Shown: positions 17,161 through 26,928, counted from the first letter of the stretch. The stretch is DNA of 64,000 bases from Sphingomonas oligophenolica (GCF_006438955.1 NZ_RCZK01000007.1:62001-126000), one strand, 5' to 3'. Numbers and translations: made by a program. The notes: generated by a model not told the origin, from the sequence alone.

Positions 17161-18753
17161 ATGCGCCGTTTCGCCATTGCCTTGCTGTTGGCTGTTTCAT
17201 TCCCGAGCCTCGCTGCTGCGAAGGACGTCAAGGTCGAGGAGGTGTCGCTCACCGATCTGCAGGCGATGATGACCGCGGGCAAGACGTCGAGCGTCGACAT
17301 CGTGAAGGCGTATCTGGCGCGGATCGCGGCGATGGACCGCAAGGGACCGGCATTGCGCGCAGTGATCGCGATCAACCCCGATGCGCTGGCGCAGGCCAAG
17401 GCGCTCGATGCCGAGCGCAAGGCGGGGCGGGTGCGCGGGCCGCTTCATGGCGTGCCGATCCTGATCAAGGACAATATCGAGACCGCCGACGCGATGCCGA
17501 CCACCGCGGGCAGCCTGGCGCTCAAGGACAATTTTACGCGCCGCGATGCCCCGGTAATCGCGGCGTTGCGGGCGCAGGGCGCGGTGATCCTGGGCAAGAC
17601 CAACCTTAGCGAATGGGCCAACATCCGATCGACGCATTCGATGAGCGGGTGGAGCGGGGTCGGCGGATTGGTGAAGAATCCCTATGCGCTCGATCGCACC
17701 GCGTGCGGATCGTCGAGCGGATCGGGTGCGGCGGTCGCGGCGAGCTTCGCGGCGGCGGCGCTCGGGACCGAAACCGATGGATCGGTGGTGTGTCCGTCGT
17801 CGCTCAACGGGCTGGTCGGGCTGAAGCCGTCGATCGGGATGGTCAGCCGGACGCATGTCGTGCCGATCAGCCACAGCCAGGATACGCCGGGGCCGATGGG
17901 GCGGAGCGTCCGCGATGTCGCGACGCTGTTGTCGGCGATGGTCGCGCCCGATCCCGCCGACGCGGTGACGATGGGGGCGGTGACGAAGGATTATGCTGCT
18001 GGGCTGTCGACGAGCGCGCTGTCGGGGATGCGGGTCGGGGTGATCCGGCCCAAGGCGATGAGCAAGGCGCTGGTGGCGCGGTTCGAGGCCGCGCTGGGCG
18101 TGCTGAAGGACGCGCGCGCGGTGCTGGTCGAAGTCACGCCGCCGAAGCTCGACGGGCTGGGCGACGCCGAGTTCATGGTGCTCAAGACCGAGCTGAAGGC
18201 GGATCTGAACGCCTATCTCGCGACGACGCCCGCGAGCGTGACGACGCGGACGCTGGACGACGTGATCGCGTTCGACACCGCGCATGCCGCGACCGAGATG
18301 CCGTTCTTCGCGCAGGAGATTTTCGACGACGCGGCGACGACCAAGGGGCTCGACGATCCCGCGTACAGGGCGGCGCGCGCCAAGTCGTTGCGGCTGGCGG
18401 GGGTGGAGGGGATCGACGCGATGCTCAAGACCGCGAACGCGGCGATCCTGGTCGAGCCGAGCTATGGCGCGGCGTGGCTGAGCGATCCGGTCTATGGCGA
18501 CCAATATGACGGGCCGAGTTCGAGCGAACTGCCCGCGATCGCAGGCTATCCGAATTTGACGGTGCCGATGGGGCTGGTCGGTGGGCTGCCGGTCGGGCTG
18601 TCGTTCATCACCGGCAAGAATGGCGAGGCGACGGTGCTGGGCGCGGGTTATGCCTATGAACAGCGCAGCCATGCGCGGGTCGCGCCGCGATATCTGCCGA
18701 GCGCGGATGTCGGTGCTGGGCTGGAGGGGGCGGGGCTGGAGGGCGCGCGCTAG
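17161..18753 (+). CDS. Secreted amidase-signature-family amidase
   Basis: A 530-residue amidase with an N-terminal signal peptide (RRFAIALLLAVSFPSLAAA). The amidase-signature Ser-cisSer-Lys triad is visible: Lys103 in GVPILIKDNIET, the Gly/Ser-rich loop ACGSSSGSGAAVAA (cis-Ser about 184-186) and the nucleophile Ser208 in TETDGSVVCPSS. It is therefore expected to hydrolyse amide bonds of small molecules or peptides in the periplasm; the specific substrate is unknown. The C-terminus GAGLEGAGLEGAR looks like a small direct duplication. Its stop overlaps the stop of the convergent DUF2721 gene by four bases. Confidence 0.92.
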   Translation: MRRFAIALLLAVSFPSLAAAKDVKVEEVSLTDLQAMMTAGKTSSVDIVKAYLARIAAMDRKGPALRAVIAINPDALAQAKALDAERKAGRVRGPLHGVPILIKDNIETADAMPTTAGSLALKDNFTRRDAPVIAALRAQGAVILGKTNLSEWANIRSTHSMSGWSGVGGLVKNPYALDRTACGSSSGSGAAVAASFAAAALGTETDGSVVCPSSLNGLVGLKPSIGMVSRTHVVPISHSQDTPGPMGRSVRDVATLLSAMVAPDPADAVTMGAVTKDYAAGLSTSALSGMRVGVIRPKAMSKALVARFEAALGVLKDARAVLVEVTPPKLDGLGDAEFMVLKTELKADLNAYLATTPASVTTRTLDDVIAFDTAHAATEMPFFAQEIFDDAATTKGLDDPAYRAARAKSLRLAGVEGIDAMLKTANAAILVEPSYGAAWLSDPVYGDQYDGPSSSELPAIAGYPNLTVPMGLVGGLPVGLSFITGKNGEATVLGAGYAYEQRSHARVAPRYLPSADVGAGLEGAGLEGAR

Positions 18754-19208
18754 CGCCCGCGTTCGAGCAGTTCGGGGCGGATGTGGATCGCGTTGAGCGA
18801 GACGCGCACCTCGATCATGAACGAGACCAGCGCCGCGATCAGCAGCATCATCGCCAGGATGAACGCGAGCGCCACGAAGGTGCCGAAATGGAGCTTGGCG
18901 AGTTCGGCGACGAACAGCAGCGCAACGACGAGGCACGTCATCACCGCGCTCGATACCGCGAGGAACAGCGCGGCGTTGATGATCGACATCCGCCGGTCGA
19001 GCAGCCGCAATTCCCAGACGTGGCGATCGTGTTCGGGCCCCTGGGTGCGGGGGTGCAACGCCTCCAGCGCGCGGGCGCGGTCGATCACGCGCGACAGTCG
19101 CCCCGCCAGCACGTTGAGCAGCGCGCCGATCCCGGCGAGCATGAACACGGGGCTGAGCGACAGCTGGATCGTTTCGGCGATCGTGGTGACGGCGAGCGAA
19201 TAGGGCAT
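18750..19208 (-). CDS. DUF2721 membrane protein
   Basis: A 152-residue membrane protein with three predicted helices: LSPVFMLAGIGALLNVLAG, NAALFLAVSSAVMTCLVVAL and FVALAFILAMMLLIAALVSF. The motif NVLAGRLSRVIDRARALE after the first helix and VRVSLNAIHI at the end are typical of DUF2721. No function is established for the family. The gene is convergent with the amidase and overlaps its end. Confidence 0.85.
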   Translation of the reverse strand: MPYSLAVTTIAETIQLSLSPVFMLAGIGALLNVLAGRLSRVIDRARALEALHPRTQGPEHDRHVWELRLLDRRMSIINAALFLAVSSAVMTCLVVALLFVAELAKLHFGTFVALAFILAMMLLIAALVSFMIEVRVSLNAIHIRPELLERGR

Positions 19209-19265
19209 CGGTAGCGCCTAGGCGGGGCGGTAGCGGCGATGCAATCGCAACGTGTAATAACGAGT

Positions 19266-19389
19266 CCTCCCCCGCCAGGGGGAGGTGGCAGCCATTCGGC
19301 TGCCGGAGGGGACGGACACGGAACGATGATTGGTCGCTTCCCTCCCCCTCCGACCCGCTTTGCGGGCCACCTCTCCCTAGCGGGGAAGG
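19266..19389. repeat. Composite palindromic intergenic repeat
   Basis: Several short hairpins in a row: CCTCCCCC-GCCA-GGGGGAGG, GGCAGCC-ATTC-GGCTGCC, and CCCGC-TTT-GCGGG, within purine/pyrimidine-rich flanks. Elements with this CTCCCCCxxxxGGGGAG design are dispersed in sphingomonad and caulobacter intergenic DNA. It lies between two genes that both read leftwards and could act as a terminator for the second. Confidence 0.7.
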
Positions 19390-19429
19390 ATTTTTATCAG
19401 CGCGTGGAGGGGGCTCTGCGCGAACCCTA

Positions 19430-20545
19430 TTATCGCGACGGGTCGATCAGGTATTTCTCGCCGGTGGCGCGCTTGGCGTAGGCGGCGATGACGTCGGGTT
19501 TCAGCGCGTCGGCCAGGCTGATCGTCGCAGTATAGTGGCTCGCGAAGGTGGTTTTCAGTTCGTCGGACACGCGCTGGCGAAGGCGCATCATGCCCTCGCC
19601 GCCGATCCGCCCGAGGAACGGGGTCAGCAGCCAGCCGCCGACGCCCCACGCCATGCCGACCCCCGCGCCGATCGTCGTCGGGCGCATGTCCAGGCGGCCG
19701 TAGATATAGACCTGTTTGTGGGTGGTCGAACCGTAGCGGCTGTAGCCGTCGGCCTTGCGGTTCGCGGCGGCCTCCATCGCGACGAGGATGCGGCCCGCGA
19801 GGTCGCCGCCGCCGATCGCGTCGAACGCCAGCGTCGCGCCGGTGTCGGCGAGCGCATCGACCAGCGTGGCTTCGAAATCGTACTTGCTCGAATCGACGAT
19901 ATGCGTTGCGCCGAGCGCGCGCAGGATCGCGGCCTGGGCGTCGCTGCGGACGATGTTGACCAACGCGATTCCGTCGGCGACGCAGATCTTGTTGAGCATC
20001 TGCCCGAGGTTAGAGGCGGCGGCGGTGTGGACGAGCGCGGTGTGGCCCTCCAGTTTCATCGTTTCGGTCATGCCGAGCGCGGTGAGCGGGTTGACGAACA
20101 CCGACGCGCCATCCGCCGCGGTCGCGCCGGCGGGGACGGGGACCGCGTCCTTGGCGCGGACGGTGCGATACTCGGCGTACATCGCGCCGCCGACTAGCGA
20201 GACGGTCTTGCCGACCATGTCCTCGGCACCCGCACCCGCCGCGACGACGGTGCCCGCGCCCTCGTTGCCGACCGGCAATGCCTGATCCATCCGCGCCGCC
20301 ATCGAGGCGAGGCGGGCAGGCGGGATGTCAGCGACGGTCTTGCCGCCCTCGACGCGGAAGCTCGCGGGATCGGCGGGGCCGAGCAGCAGGCCGAGGTCGG
20401 ACGGGTTGATCGGGGTCGCTTCCATCCGCACCACGATTTCGCCGTCGCCGGGAGCCGCTACCGGGACGTCCTCGATCCAGAGTTCGAGCTTACCCGCCGA
20501 GCTGACGCGCGATTGCAGCTGGTGGCCCGAGGTCGGTATGGTCAT
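19430..20545 (-). CDS. Zinc-type alcohol dehydrogenase / quinone oxidoreductase family protein
   Basis: A 371-residue medium-chain dehydrogenase/reductase. Features: GEIVVRMEATPINPSDLGLL at the start of the catalytic domain, NEGAGTVVAAGAG, and a cofactor-binding region HTAAASNLGQMLNKIC with the following IVRSDAQAAILRALGATHIV, fitting NADPH binding. The cysteine cluster of zinc alcohol dehydrogenases is missing, so a quinone-reductase-like enzyme or enoyl reductase is likelier. The start at 20545 follows GGGAGAGAAAACC, a good ribosome-binding site; a longer frame upstream is not coding. The substrate is unknown. Confidence 0.85.
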   Translation of the reverse strand: MTIPTSGHQLQSRVSSAGKLELWIEDVPVAAPGDGEIVVRMEATPINPSDLGLLLGPADPASFRVEGGKTVADIPPARLASMAARMDQALPVGNEGAGTVVAAGAGAEDMVGKTVSLVGGAMYAEYRTVRAKDAVPVPAGATAADGASVFVNPLTALGMTETMKLEGHTALVHTAAASNLGQMLNKICVADGIALVNIVRSDAQAAILRALGATHIVDSSKYDFEATLVDALADTGATLAFDAIGGGDLAGRILVAMEAAANRKADGYSRYGSTTHKQVYIYGRLDMRPTTIGAGVGMAWGVGGWLLTPFLGRIGGEGMMRLRQRVSDELKTTFASHYTATISLADALKPDVIAAYAKRATGEKYLIDPSR

Positions 20546-20687
20546 GGTTTTCTCTCCCGTCGCTTTGGCGCTCTTGTAAGCACGCGATGGCTGTGGGTAC
20601 AAGTTGGTTGCAAAAGTGAACGGATTGGCTCGACGGAGGTTATACCGACGAGTGCGCGGTGGGAAACGCCGCCGACGGGAGCATGAT

Positions 20688-21353
20688 ATGAACGATCGAA
20701 CGCCGGAGACGGCATCCACAGTGACGCGCCGCGGCGTGTTGACGACGAGCGCGGTCGGCGCGGCGGCGGCGGCGCTGCCCGCACCCGTGCTGGCGGCGGG
20801 CAAGCCCGAACCGGCGCGCAGCGTGCCGACGATGCCGGTAACGCTGAAGGTCAACGGACGGACCCGCGAGCTCGAGCTCGATCCGCGGGTGACGCTGCTC
20901 GACGCGCTGCGCGAGCATCTGTCGCTGACCGGGACCAAGAAGGGCTGCGACCACGGCCAGTGCGGGGCGTGTACGGTGATCGTCAACGGACGGCGGATCA
21001 ACAGCTGCCTGACGCTGGCGGCGATGCACGACGGCGACGCGGTGACGACGATCGAGGGGCTCGGCACCCCCGACAAGCTCCATCCGATGCAGGCGGCGTT
21101 CGTCAAGCATGACGGCTATCAATGCGGTTACTGCACCCCGGGGCAGATCTGTTCGGCGGTGTCGACGATCGCGGAGATCAAGGAGGGGATTCCGAGCCAC
21201 GTCAGCGGCGACCTGACCGTGAAGCCGCAGATGACCGTGACCGAGATGCGCGAGCGGATGAGCGGCAATATCTGCCGCTGCGGCGCGTATTCCAACATCA
21301 TCGACGCGATGTCCGAAGTCGCCGGGATCGATCAGGGGGGAGTCGACGCATGA
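20688..21353 (+). CDS. paoA: Periplasmic aldehyde oxidoreductase, 2Fe-2S subunit (PaoA-like)
   Basis: A 221-residue iron-sulfur subunit of the xanthine-dehydrogenase family. The N-terminus [20 protein letters not shown] is a Tat signal, which would carry the folded complex to the periplasm. Ligands of the first [2Fe-2S] cluster are Cys87, 92, 95 and 107 ([12 protein letters not shown] and NSCLTL); the second uses Cys146, 149, 196 and 198 (QCGYC and [11 protein letters not shown]). It passes electrons between the molybdenum site of PaoC and the FAD of PaoB. The stop overlaps the paoB start (ATGA). The start at 20688 follows GGGAG. Confidence 0.92.
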   Translation: MNDRTPETASTVTRRGVLTTSAVGAAAAALPAPVLAAGKPEPARSVPTMPVTLKVNGRTRELELDPRVTLLDALREHLSLTGTKKGCDHGQCGACTVIVNGRRINSCLTLAAMHDGDAVTTIEGLGTPDKLHPMQAAFVKHDGYQCGYCTPGQICSAVSTIAEIKEGIPSHVSGDLTVKPQMTVTEMRERMSGNICRCGAYSNIIDAMSEVAGIDQGGVDA

Positions 21354-22294
21354 AGGCGTTTACGTTCGAGCGCGCCCATTCGCCCGCCGATGCGGCGGCC
21401 AAGGCGGTCGCGACCCCTGGATCGACGTTCATCGCTGGCGGCACCAACCTGCTCGATCTGATGAAACTCCAGATCGAGACGCCGCGTCATCTGATCGACG
21501 TCAACCGGCTGGGGCTCGACAAGATCGAGGGCGTCGATGGCGGGGGCGTCAGGATCGGCGCGCTGGTGCGCAACACCGATCTCGCCGCCGATGCGCGGGT
21601 TCGCAAGGATTATGGCGTGCTGAGCCGCGCGCTGCTCGCGGGTGCATCGGGACAGCTGCGCAACAAGGCGACGACCGCGGGCAATTTGCTCCAGCGGACG
21701 CGGTGTCCGTATTTCTACGACACCAACCAGGCGTGCAACAAGCGCAAGCCCGGATCGGGCTGTGCCGCGATCGGCGGGTTCAACCGCAATCTGGCGATCA
21801 TGGGGACGAGCGAGGCGTGTATCGCGACGCAGCCGAGCGACATGGCGGTGGCGATGCGGGTGCTCGACGCGGGCGTCGAGACGGTCAAGCCCGATGGAAC
21901 GACGCGGACGATCCCGATCGCTGATTTCCACCGGCTGCCCGGTGATACGCCGAACATCGAGACCAATTTGATCCCCGGCGAATTCATCACCGCGGTAACG
22001 CTGCCCAAGCCGATCGGCGGCACGCACATCTATCAAAAGGTGCGCGACCGCGCGTCTTATGCGTTCGCGCTGATCTCGGTCGCCGCGGTCGTTCAGCCCG
22101 ATGGGCGGGGGCGGTTCGCGTTCGGCGGCCTGGCGCACAAGCCGTGGCGGGTTGAGGCCGCCGAGCGACTGTCGGGTGCCAAGGAGATCGCGGGCACCGT
22201 GCTCGCAGGCGCCAAGACGACGCCGCAAAATGCTTTCAAGGTGCCCCTGGTCGAACGGACCCTCGGCGCCGTCCTCGCCGAAGCGAAGGGCTGA
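21350..22294 (+). CDS. paoB: Periplasmic aldehyde oxidoreductase, FAD and 4Fe-4S subunit (PaoB-like)
   Basis: A 314-residue FAD-binding subunit. FAD motifs are [14 protein letters not shown] and [15 protein letters not shown]. The insertion [20 protein letters not shown], with Cys119, 129 and 138, is the extra [4Fe-4S] site characteristic of PaoB and not of ordinary xanthine dehydrogenase M subunits. This supports PaoABC over a nicotinate or CO dehydrogenase. Start ATG 21350 overlaps the paoA stop. It has no signal of its own and would be exported with PaoA. Confidence 0.92.
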   Translation: MKAFTFERAHSPADAAAKAVATPGSTFIAGGTNLLDLMKLQIETPRHLIDVNRLGLDKIEGVDGGGVRIGALVRNTDLAADARVRKDYGVLSRALLAGASGQLRNKATTAGNLLQRTRCPYFYDTNQACNKRKPGSGCAAIGGFNRNLAIMGTSEACIATQPSDMAVAMRVLDAGVETVKPDGTTRTIPIADFHRLPGDTPNIETNLIPGEFITAVTLPKPIGGTHIYQKVRDRASYAFALISVAAVVQPDGRGRFAFGGLAHKPWRVEAAERLSGAKEIAGTVLAGAKTTPQNAFKVPLVERTLGAVLAEAKG

Positions 22295-22299
22295 TTCCC

Positions 22300-24498
22300 A
22301 TGAAATTCGATACCCCCGCCACGACAAACCCGATCGACCAGATGAAGGTCGTCGGCAAGCCGCATGACCGGATCGACGGACCGTATAAGACGACCGGCAC
22401 CGCGCCCTATGCATACGAACGCCATGATGTCGTGCCCAATCAGGCCTATGGCTATATCCTGGGCTCCGCGATCGCGACCGGGCGGATCAAGAGCATCGAC
22501 ACTAGCGCCGCCGCCGCCGCGCCGGGGGTGGTCAAGGTCGTCACCTGGCAGAATGCGGGGGCGGTCAAAAAACCCGATGCGGTGACCGCCAAGCTGCTCG
22601 GCGGGCCGGAGATCGAGCATTACGATCAGGCGATCGCGATCGTCGTCGCCGACAGTTTCGAACAGGCGCGCGCCGCCGCGAAGCTGATCGTGGTCGATTA
22701 CGCGCGCGAGAAGGGGGCGTATGACCTGAAGGCCGCCAAATCGTCGGCGATCAAGCCCCAGCCCGGATATGCGGGAGACCCCGATACGGCAGTCGGCGAT
22801 TTCGCGGGGGCGTTTGCCAAGGCGCCGGTGACGCTCGATGCGACCTATACCACCCCCGACCAATGCCATTCGCCGATGGAACCGCACGCGACGATCGCTC
22901 ACTGGGACGACGGCAAGCTGACCGTATGGACGTCGAACCAGATGATCCAATGGGCCAAGCGCGACCTAGCCGAAGCCTTCGGTATTCCGCAGGAATCGGT
23001 CCATGTCATGTCACCCTATATCGGCGGCGGGTTCGGATCGAAGCTGTGGATCAGAAGCGATGCGATCATGGCGGCGGTCGCGTCGCGCGCGTGTGGGCGC
23101 CCGGTACGGGTCACGCTGACCCGGCCGATGATGTACAACAACACCACGCACCGCCCCGCGACGATCCAACGGATCCGGATCGGTGCGGACAAGGCGGGGC
23201 ATATCACCGCGATCGGGCACGAAAGCTGGTCGGGCGACCTCCCCGGCGGACAACCCGAGACCGCGGCGAACCAGACGCGTCTGCTCTACGCGGGTAAGAA
23301 CCGCATGACCGCGACGCGGCTCGCGGTGCTCAACCTGCCCGAGGGCAATGCGATGCGCGCGCCGGGCGAAGCGCCGGGGCTGATGGCGCTCGAGATCGCG
23401 ATGGACGAGATGGCGGAGAAACTGGGGATGGACCCGGTCGAATTCCGCATCGTCAACGATACACAGGTCGATCCGGAGAATCCCGACAAGCCATTTTCGC
23501 ACCGCGACCTGATCGGGTGCCTGCGCACCGGGGCCGAGCGATTTGGCTGGGACAAGCGCCACGCCAAGCCGGGCGCGACACGCGACGGGCGCTGGCTGGT
23601 CGGCATGGGGATGGCGGCGGCGTTCCGTGGCAACATCACGATGAAGTCGGGCGCGCGGGTCGGCATCGACAAGAAGGGCGTGGTGACGGTCGCGACCGAC
23701 ATGACCGATATCGGCACCGGCAGCTATACGATCATCGCGCAGACCGCCGCCGAGATGATGGGTGTCGACATGGACAAGGTCGTCGTGCTGCTGGGCGATT
23801 CGAGCTTCCCGGTGTCGTCGGGATCGGGCGGGCAGTGGGGCGGCAACAGTTCGACCGCGGGGGTCTATGCCGCGTGCGTCGCGCTGCGCGACCGGATCGC
23901 ACAAAAGGCGGGGTTCAACACCGCCGAGGTCGACTTCGCCGACGGCAAGGTGACGAGCGGCAACCGTGGCGTGAAGCTGTCCGACATCGCGGGTATCGAG
24001 GGACTGTCGGCGGAGGATTCGATCGAGTTCGGCGACCTGGGCGAGAAATATGCGCAGGCGACCTTCGGCGGACATTTCGCCGAAGTCGGCGTCGATACCG
24101 CGACCGGTGAGGTGCGCGTGCGCCGGATGGGCGGCGCGTTCGCGGCTGGGCGGATCCTGAACCCCAAGTCGGCGCGCAGCCAGGTGATCGGCGCGATGAC
24201 GATGGGAACCGGCGCGGCGTTGATGGAAGACGCGGTGGTCGATCAGCGGTTCGGCTATTTCGTCAACCACGATCTCGCCGAATATCATGTCCCGGTCCAT
24301 GCCGACATCCCGCATCAGGACGTGTATTTCATGCCCGAGGTCGACGACAAATCATCGCCGATGAAGGCCAAGGGGGTCGGCGAACTCGGCATCTGTGGCG
24401 TCGCGGCGGCGGTCGCGAACGCGGTCTACAACGCGTGCGGAGTCCGCATCCGCGATTACCCGCTGACGCTCGACAAGCTGATCGGGGAGATGGTCTGA
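22300..24498 (+). CDS. paoC: Periplasmic aldehyde oxidoreductase, molybdenum cofactor subunit (PaoC-like)
   Basis: The 732-residue catalytic subunit that binds the molybdopterin (cytosine dinucleotide) cofactor and oxidises aldehydes to acids. Family landmarks: GGGFGSKLW, the substrate-channel region NAMRAPGEAPGLMALEIA, GSGGQWGGNSSTAG, and the catalytic base Glu695 in KAKGVGELGI. It begins 5 bases after paoB, so the three genes form one operon. The chaperone PaoD (XdhC family), needed to insert the cofactor in E. coli, is not in this window. Confidence 0.93.
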   Translation: MKFDTPATTNPIDQMKVVGKPHDRIDGPYKTTGTAPYAYERHDVVPNQAYGYILGSAIATGRIKSIDTSAAAAAPGVVKVVTWQNAGAVKKPDAVTAKLLGGPEIEHYDQAIAIVVADSFEQARAAAKLIVVDYAREKGAYDLKAAKSSAIKPQPGYAGDPDTAVGDFAGAFAKAPVTLDATYTTPDQCHSPMEPHATIAHWDDGKLTVWTSNQMIQWAKRDLAEAFGIPQESVHVMSPYIGGGFGSKLWIRSDAIMAAVASRACGRPVRVTLTRPMMYNNTTHRPATIQRIRIGADKAGHITAIGHESWSGDLPGGQPETAANQTRLLYAGKNRMTATRLAVLNLPEGNAMRAPGEAPGLMALEIAMDEMAEKLGMDPVEFRIVNDTQVDPENPDKPFSHRDLIGCLRTGAERFGWDKRHAKPGATRDGRWLVGMGMAAAFRGNITMKSGARVGIDKKGVVTVATDMTDIGTGSYTIIAQTAAEMMGVDMDKVVVLLGDSSFPVSSGSGGQWGGNSSTAGVYAACVALRDRIAQKAGFNTAEVDFADGKVTSGNRGVKLSDIAGIEGLSAEDSIEFGDLGEKYAQATFGGHFAEVGVDTATGEVRVRRMGGAFAAGRILNPKSARSQVIGAMTMGTGAALMEDAVVDQRFGYFVNHDLAEYHVPVHADIPHQDVYFMPEVDDKSSPMKAKGVGELGICGVAAAVANAVYNACGVRIRDYPLTLDKLIGEMV

Positions 24499-25271
24499 CC
24501 GCCGCCGACACGATCGCGGTCGCGCGCGATGTCGCGCTGGAGGGCGGGTATAATCTGCGCGATCTCGGCGGCTATCCGACGCGCGACGGGCGCCGTGTGG
24601 CGAGGGGGAGGCTGTTCCGGTCGGCCGCGCTGCACGCGCTGACCGATGCGGATATCGCCGCGATCGACGCGCTCGGCATTCGGCTGGTGGTCGACCTGCG
24701 GACCAATCGTGAGCGGGGTCTAAAACCCAGTCGCGGCGCGTGGGCCACGTGGTCGCGCGATTATGATACCAGCACCGCCGACCTTCACCGCGCGATCGCC
24801 GATCCCGCGCTGACGCTCGATACCGTCAGCGACGCGATGCGCGCGACGTATCGGGCGCTGCCCGAGGAACAGGCCGACGCCTATGCCGCGCTGGTCCGGC
24901 GGATCGCGGCGGATGACCTGCCGCTGCTGTTCCATTGCGCGGTAGGCAAGGACCGGACCGGGGTCGCCGCCGCGCTGATCCTCGATCTGTTGGGGGTGCC
25001 ACGCGCGACCGTGGTCGCGGATTACCTGCTGACCAACCGGGTGACCGAGCAGGCTGCGGCGCATGCGCATGAATCGCTGCGGCGCCACAATGATACGCTC
25101 CAGCGCGCGATGGTCGCGCCGGTCGCACGCGCGGAGGCATCCTATCTCGACGCGATGTTCGCGGCGGTCGAGACGCGGTACGGATCGGTCGAGCGCTATG
25201 TGGTCGATCGGCTTGGCATGTCGGGTGACGCGATCGACGCGATCCGGGCCGCGTTGCTGGTCGGGCGCTGA
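24495..25271 (+). CDS. Tyrosine-protein phosphatase, Y_phosphatase3 family
   Basis: About 258 residues. The dual-specificity-like P-loop HCAVGKDRTG (CX5R) is the active site; VALEGGYNLRDLGGYPTRDG and GRLFRSAALHALTDAD are typical for this bacterial family, which includes phosphotyrosine and phosphoinositide phosphatases. The family-like sequence starts immediately after a CTG at 24495, which overlaps the paoC stop (CTGA) and follows GGGGAG by 5 bases, so CTG is probably the start codon. The nearest canonical start is GTG 24435, deep in paoC. Coupling to paoC does not reveal a shared function. Confidence 0.83.
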   Translation: MTAADTIAVARDVALEGGYNLRDLGGYPTRDGRRVARGRLFRSAALHALTDADIAAIDALGIRLVVDLRTNRERGLKPSRGAWATWSRDYDTSTADLHRAIADPALTLDTVSDAMRATYRALPEEQADAYAALVRRIAADDLPLLFHCAVGKDRTGVAAALILDLLGVPRATVVADYLLTNRVTEQAAAHAHESLRRHNDTLQRAMVAPVARAEASYLDAMFAAVETRYGSVERYVVDRLGMSGDAIDAIRAALLVGR

Positions 25272-25273
25272 CG

Positions 25274-26653
25274 ATGGATGACAACGATCGGGGGGATGAT
25301 CCAGGGCGTGATCGTCGCCGCGGGCGCGCGGTCCCGAGCGGGCGATTGGCGCGATTGGGGGCGTTCGGACGGCTCGTGGGGGGCGTTGCGGGTGGCGTGG
25401 TCGCGGAGGGCGCGCGGCGGCTGGCGGCGGGAGAGCGGCCGCAGCTGTCCGACCTGATCCTGACACCGGGGAACGCGACGCGCGTCGCCGATCAATTGTC
25501 GAACCTGCGTGGTGCGGCGATGAAGATGGGGCAGATGATCTCGATGGACGCAGGCGACATGCTGCCCGCCGAGCTTGCCGCGATCCTGTCGCGGTTGCGC
25601 GACAATGCGCACGCGATGCCGCCCGCGCAGCTCGACAAGCTGTTGATCCGCGAATGGGGCAAGGACTGGCGGCGGCGGTTCGCACGGTTCCAGGCGCATC
25701 CGATCGCGGCGGCGTCGATCGGGCAGGTTCATCGGGCGCAGACGCGCGACGGTCGTGACCTCGCGATCAAGGTCCAGTTTCCGGGGATCGAGCGCAGCAT
25801 CGACGCCGATGTCGACAATGTCGCCACGCTGCTACGCGTGTCGCGGCTGTTGCCCGCGGGGCTCGACCTCGCGCCGCTGCTCGCCGAGGCGAAGCGCCAG
25901 TTGCACGAGGAGGCGGATTATCGCCGTGAGGGCGTGATGATGACGCGCTATGCCGCGCTGGTCGGGGACGATCCGCGGTTCGTCGTCCCCGCGCTCGATG
26001 CTGAATTCAGCACCGACAATGTCCTCGCGATGGATTTCGTCGAGGGCGTGCCGGTCGAACGGCTGGTCGAGGCCGATCAGCCGACCCGCGATGCGATGAT
26101 GACCGCGCTGATCGATCTTGTCCTCGCCGAACTGTTCGACTGGGGCGTGATGCAGACCGACCCCAATTTCGCGAATTATCGCTGGCAGCCCGAGAGCGGG
26201 CGGCTGGTGTTGCTCGATTTCGGCGCGACGCGCGCGGTCGCGGCGGCGACGCAGGCGGCGTATCGCGAGTTGCTGGCGGCGGGGCTCGCGGGGGATCGCG
26301 CAGCGGCGCGGCGCGCGGCGCTCGATGCAGGGTTCCTGGGCGATACGGCGGTGGCGCGGCACCAGGCGCCGATCGACCGGATGATCGATGTCGTGATCCG
26401 CGAAATGGCGCGCGATGGACCGTTCGATTTCGGGGATCGCGGCTTCGTCGCTGACCTGCGCAACGAAGGGATGGGGATCGCGCAGGATCGCAGCACCTGG
26501 CATGTGCCGCCGGTCGACACGCTGTTCGTCCAGCGCAAGATCAGCGGCACCGCGCTGCTCGCCGCGCGGCTGAAGGCGCGGGTGCCGGTGCGCGAGATGG
26601 CGACCGCGCGGCTGGCGGAACAACCCGGGGGGACGCGCGCTGTGTCGGCATGA
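25274..26653 (+). CDS. ABC1/UbiB-family atypical protein kinase-like protein
   Basis: A 459-residue member of the UbiB/COQ8 family. The hallmark KxGQ motif reads AAMKMGQMISMD, and the Ala-rich loop AAASIGQVHRA replaces the glycine loop of kinases. Further catalytic-core pieces are LAIKVQFPGI (Lys), LAMDFVEGVPVERL, QTDPNFANY and LLDFGATRAV (metal-binding Asp). Family members are ATPases supporting ubiquinone synthesis or lipid-related functions. It starts 2 bases after the phosphatase stop. No C-terminal membrane helices typical of UbiB proper are seen, so it may be a paralogue. Confidence 0.87.
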   Translation: MDDNDRGDDPGRDRRRGRAVPSGRLARLGAFGRLVGGVAGGVVAEGARRLAAGERPQLSDLILTPGNATRVADQLSNLRGAAMKMGQMISMDAGDMLPAELAAILSRLRDNAHAMPPAQLDKLLIREWGKDWRRRFARFQAHPIAAASIGQVHRAQTRDGRDLAIKVQFPGIERSIDADVDNVATLLRVSRLLPAGLDLAPLLAEAKRQLHEEADYRREGVMMTRYAALVGDDPRFVVPALDAEFSTDNVLAMDFVEGVPVERLVEADQPTRDAMMTALIDLVLAELFDWGVMQTDPNFANYRWQPESGRLVLLDFGATRAVAAATQAAYRELLAAGLAGDRAAARRAALDAGFLGDTAVARHQAPIDRMIDVVIREMARDGPFDFGDRGFVADLRNEGMGIAQDRSTWHVPPVDTLFVQRKISGTALLAARLKARVPVREMATARLAEQPGGTRAVSA

Positions 26654-26667
26654 CCAAAGGAACCACG

Positions 26668-26928
26668 ATGACCGATGCCACGACCAAGACCGCGACGCTG
26701 TATCGCATGGTGCTGCCCGACCACACCTGCCCGTTCGGGGTCCGCGCCAAGCAGATGCTGGAGCACGCGGGCTATACCGTCGACGACCAGATCCTGCGTA
26801 CCCGCGAAGAGACCGATGCATTCGAACAGAAACACGACGTGAAGACAACGCCGCAGGTGTTCATCGATGGCGAGCGGATCGGCGGCAGCGATGCGGTCGA
26901 ACATTATCTCGCCGAACACGCGGCCTGA
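26668..26928 (+). CDS. Glutaredoxin-like protein
   Basis: An 86-residue thioredoxin-fold protein. It has the active-site motif CPFG with a single Cys, KQMLEHAGY, KTTPQVFIDGERIGG with the cis-Pro TTPQVF loop, and a short C-terminal helix. This pattern fits a one-cysteine (monothiol-type) glutaredoxin. ATG 26668 was preferred to 26650 because AAAGGAA lies just upstream of it. The 26650 alternative overlaps the kinase-like gene by four bases (ATGA), so the two genes are probably in one operon either way. Confidence 0.85.
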   Translation: MTDATTKTATLYRMVLPDHTCPFGVRAKQMLEHAGYTVDDQILRTREETDAFEQKHDVKTTPQVFIDGERIGGSDAVEHYLAEHAA

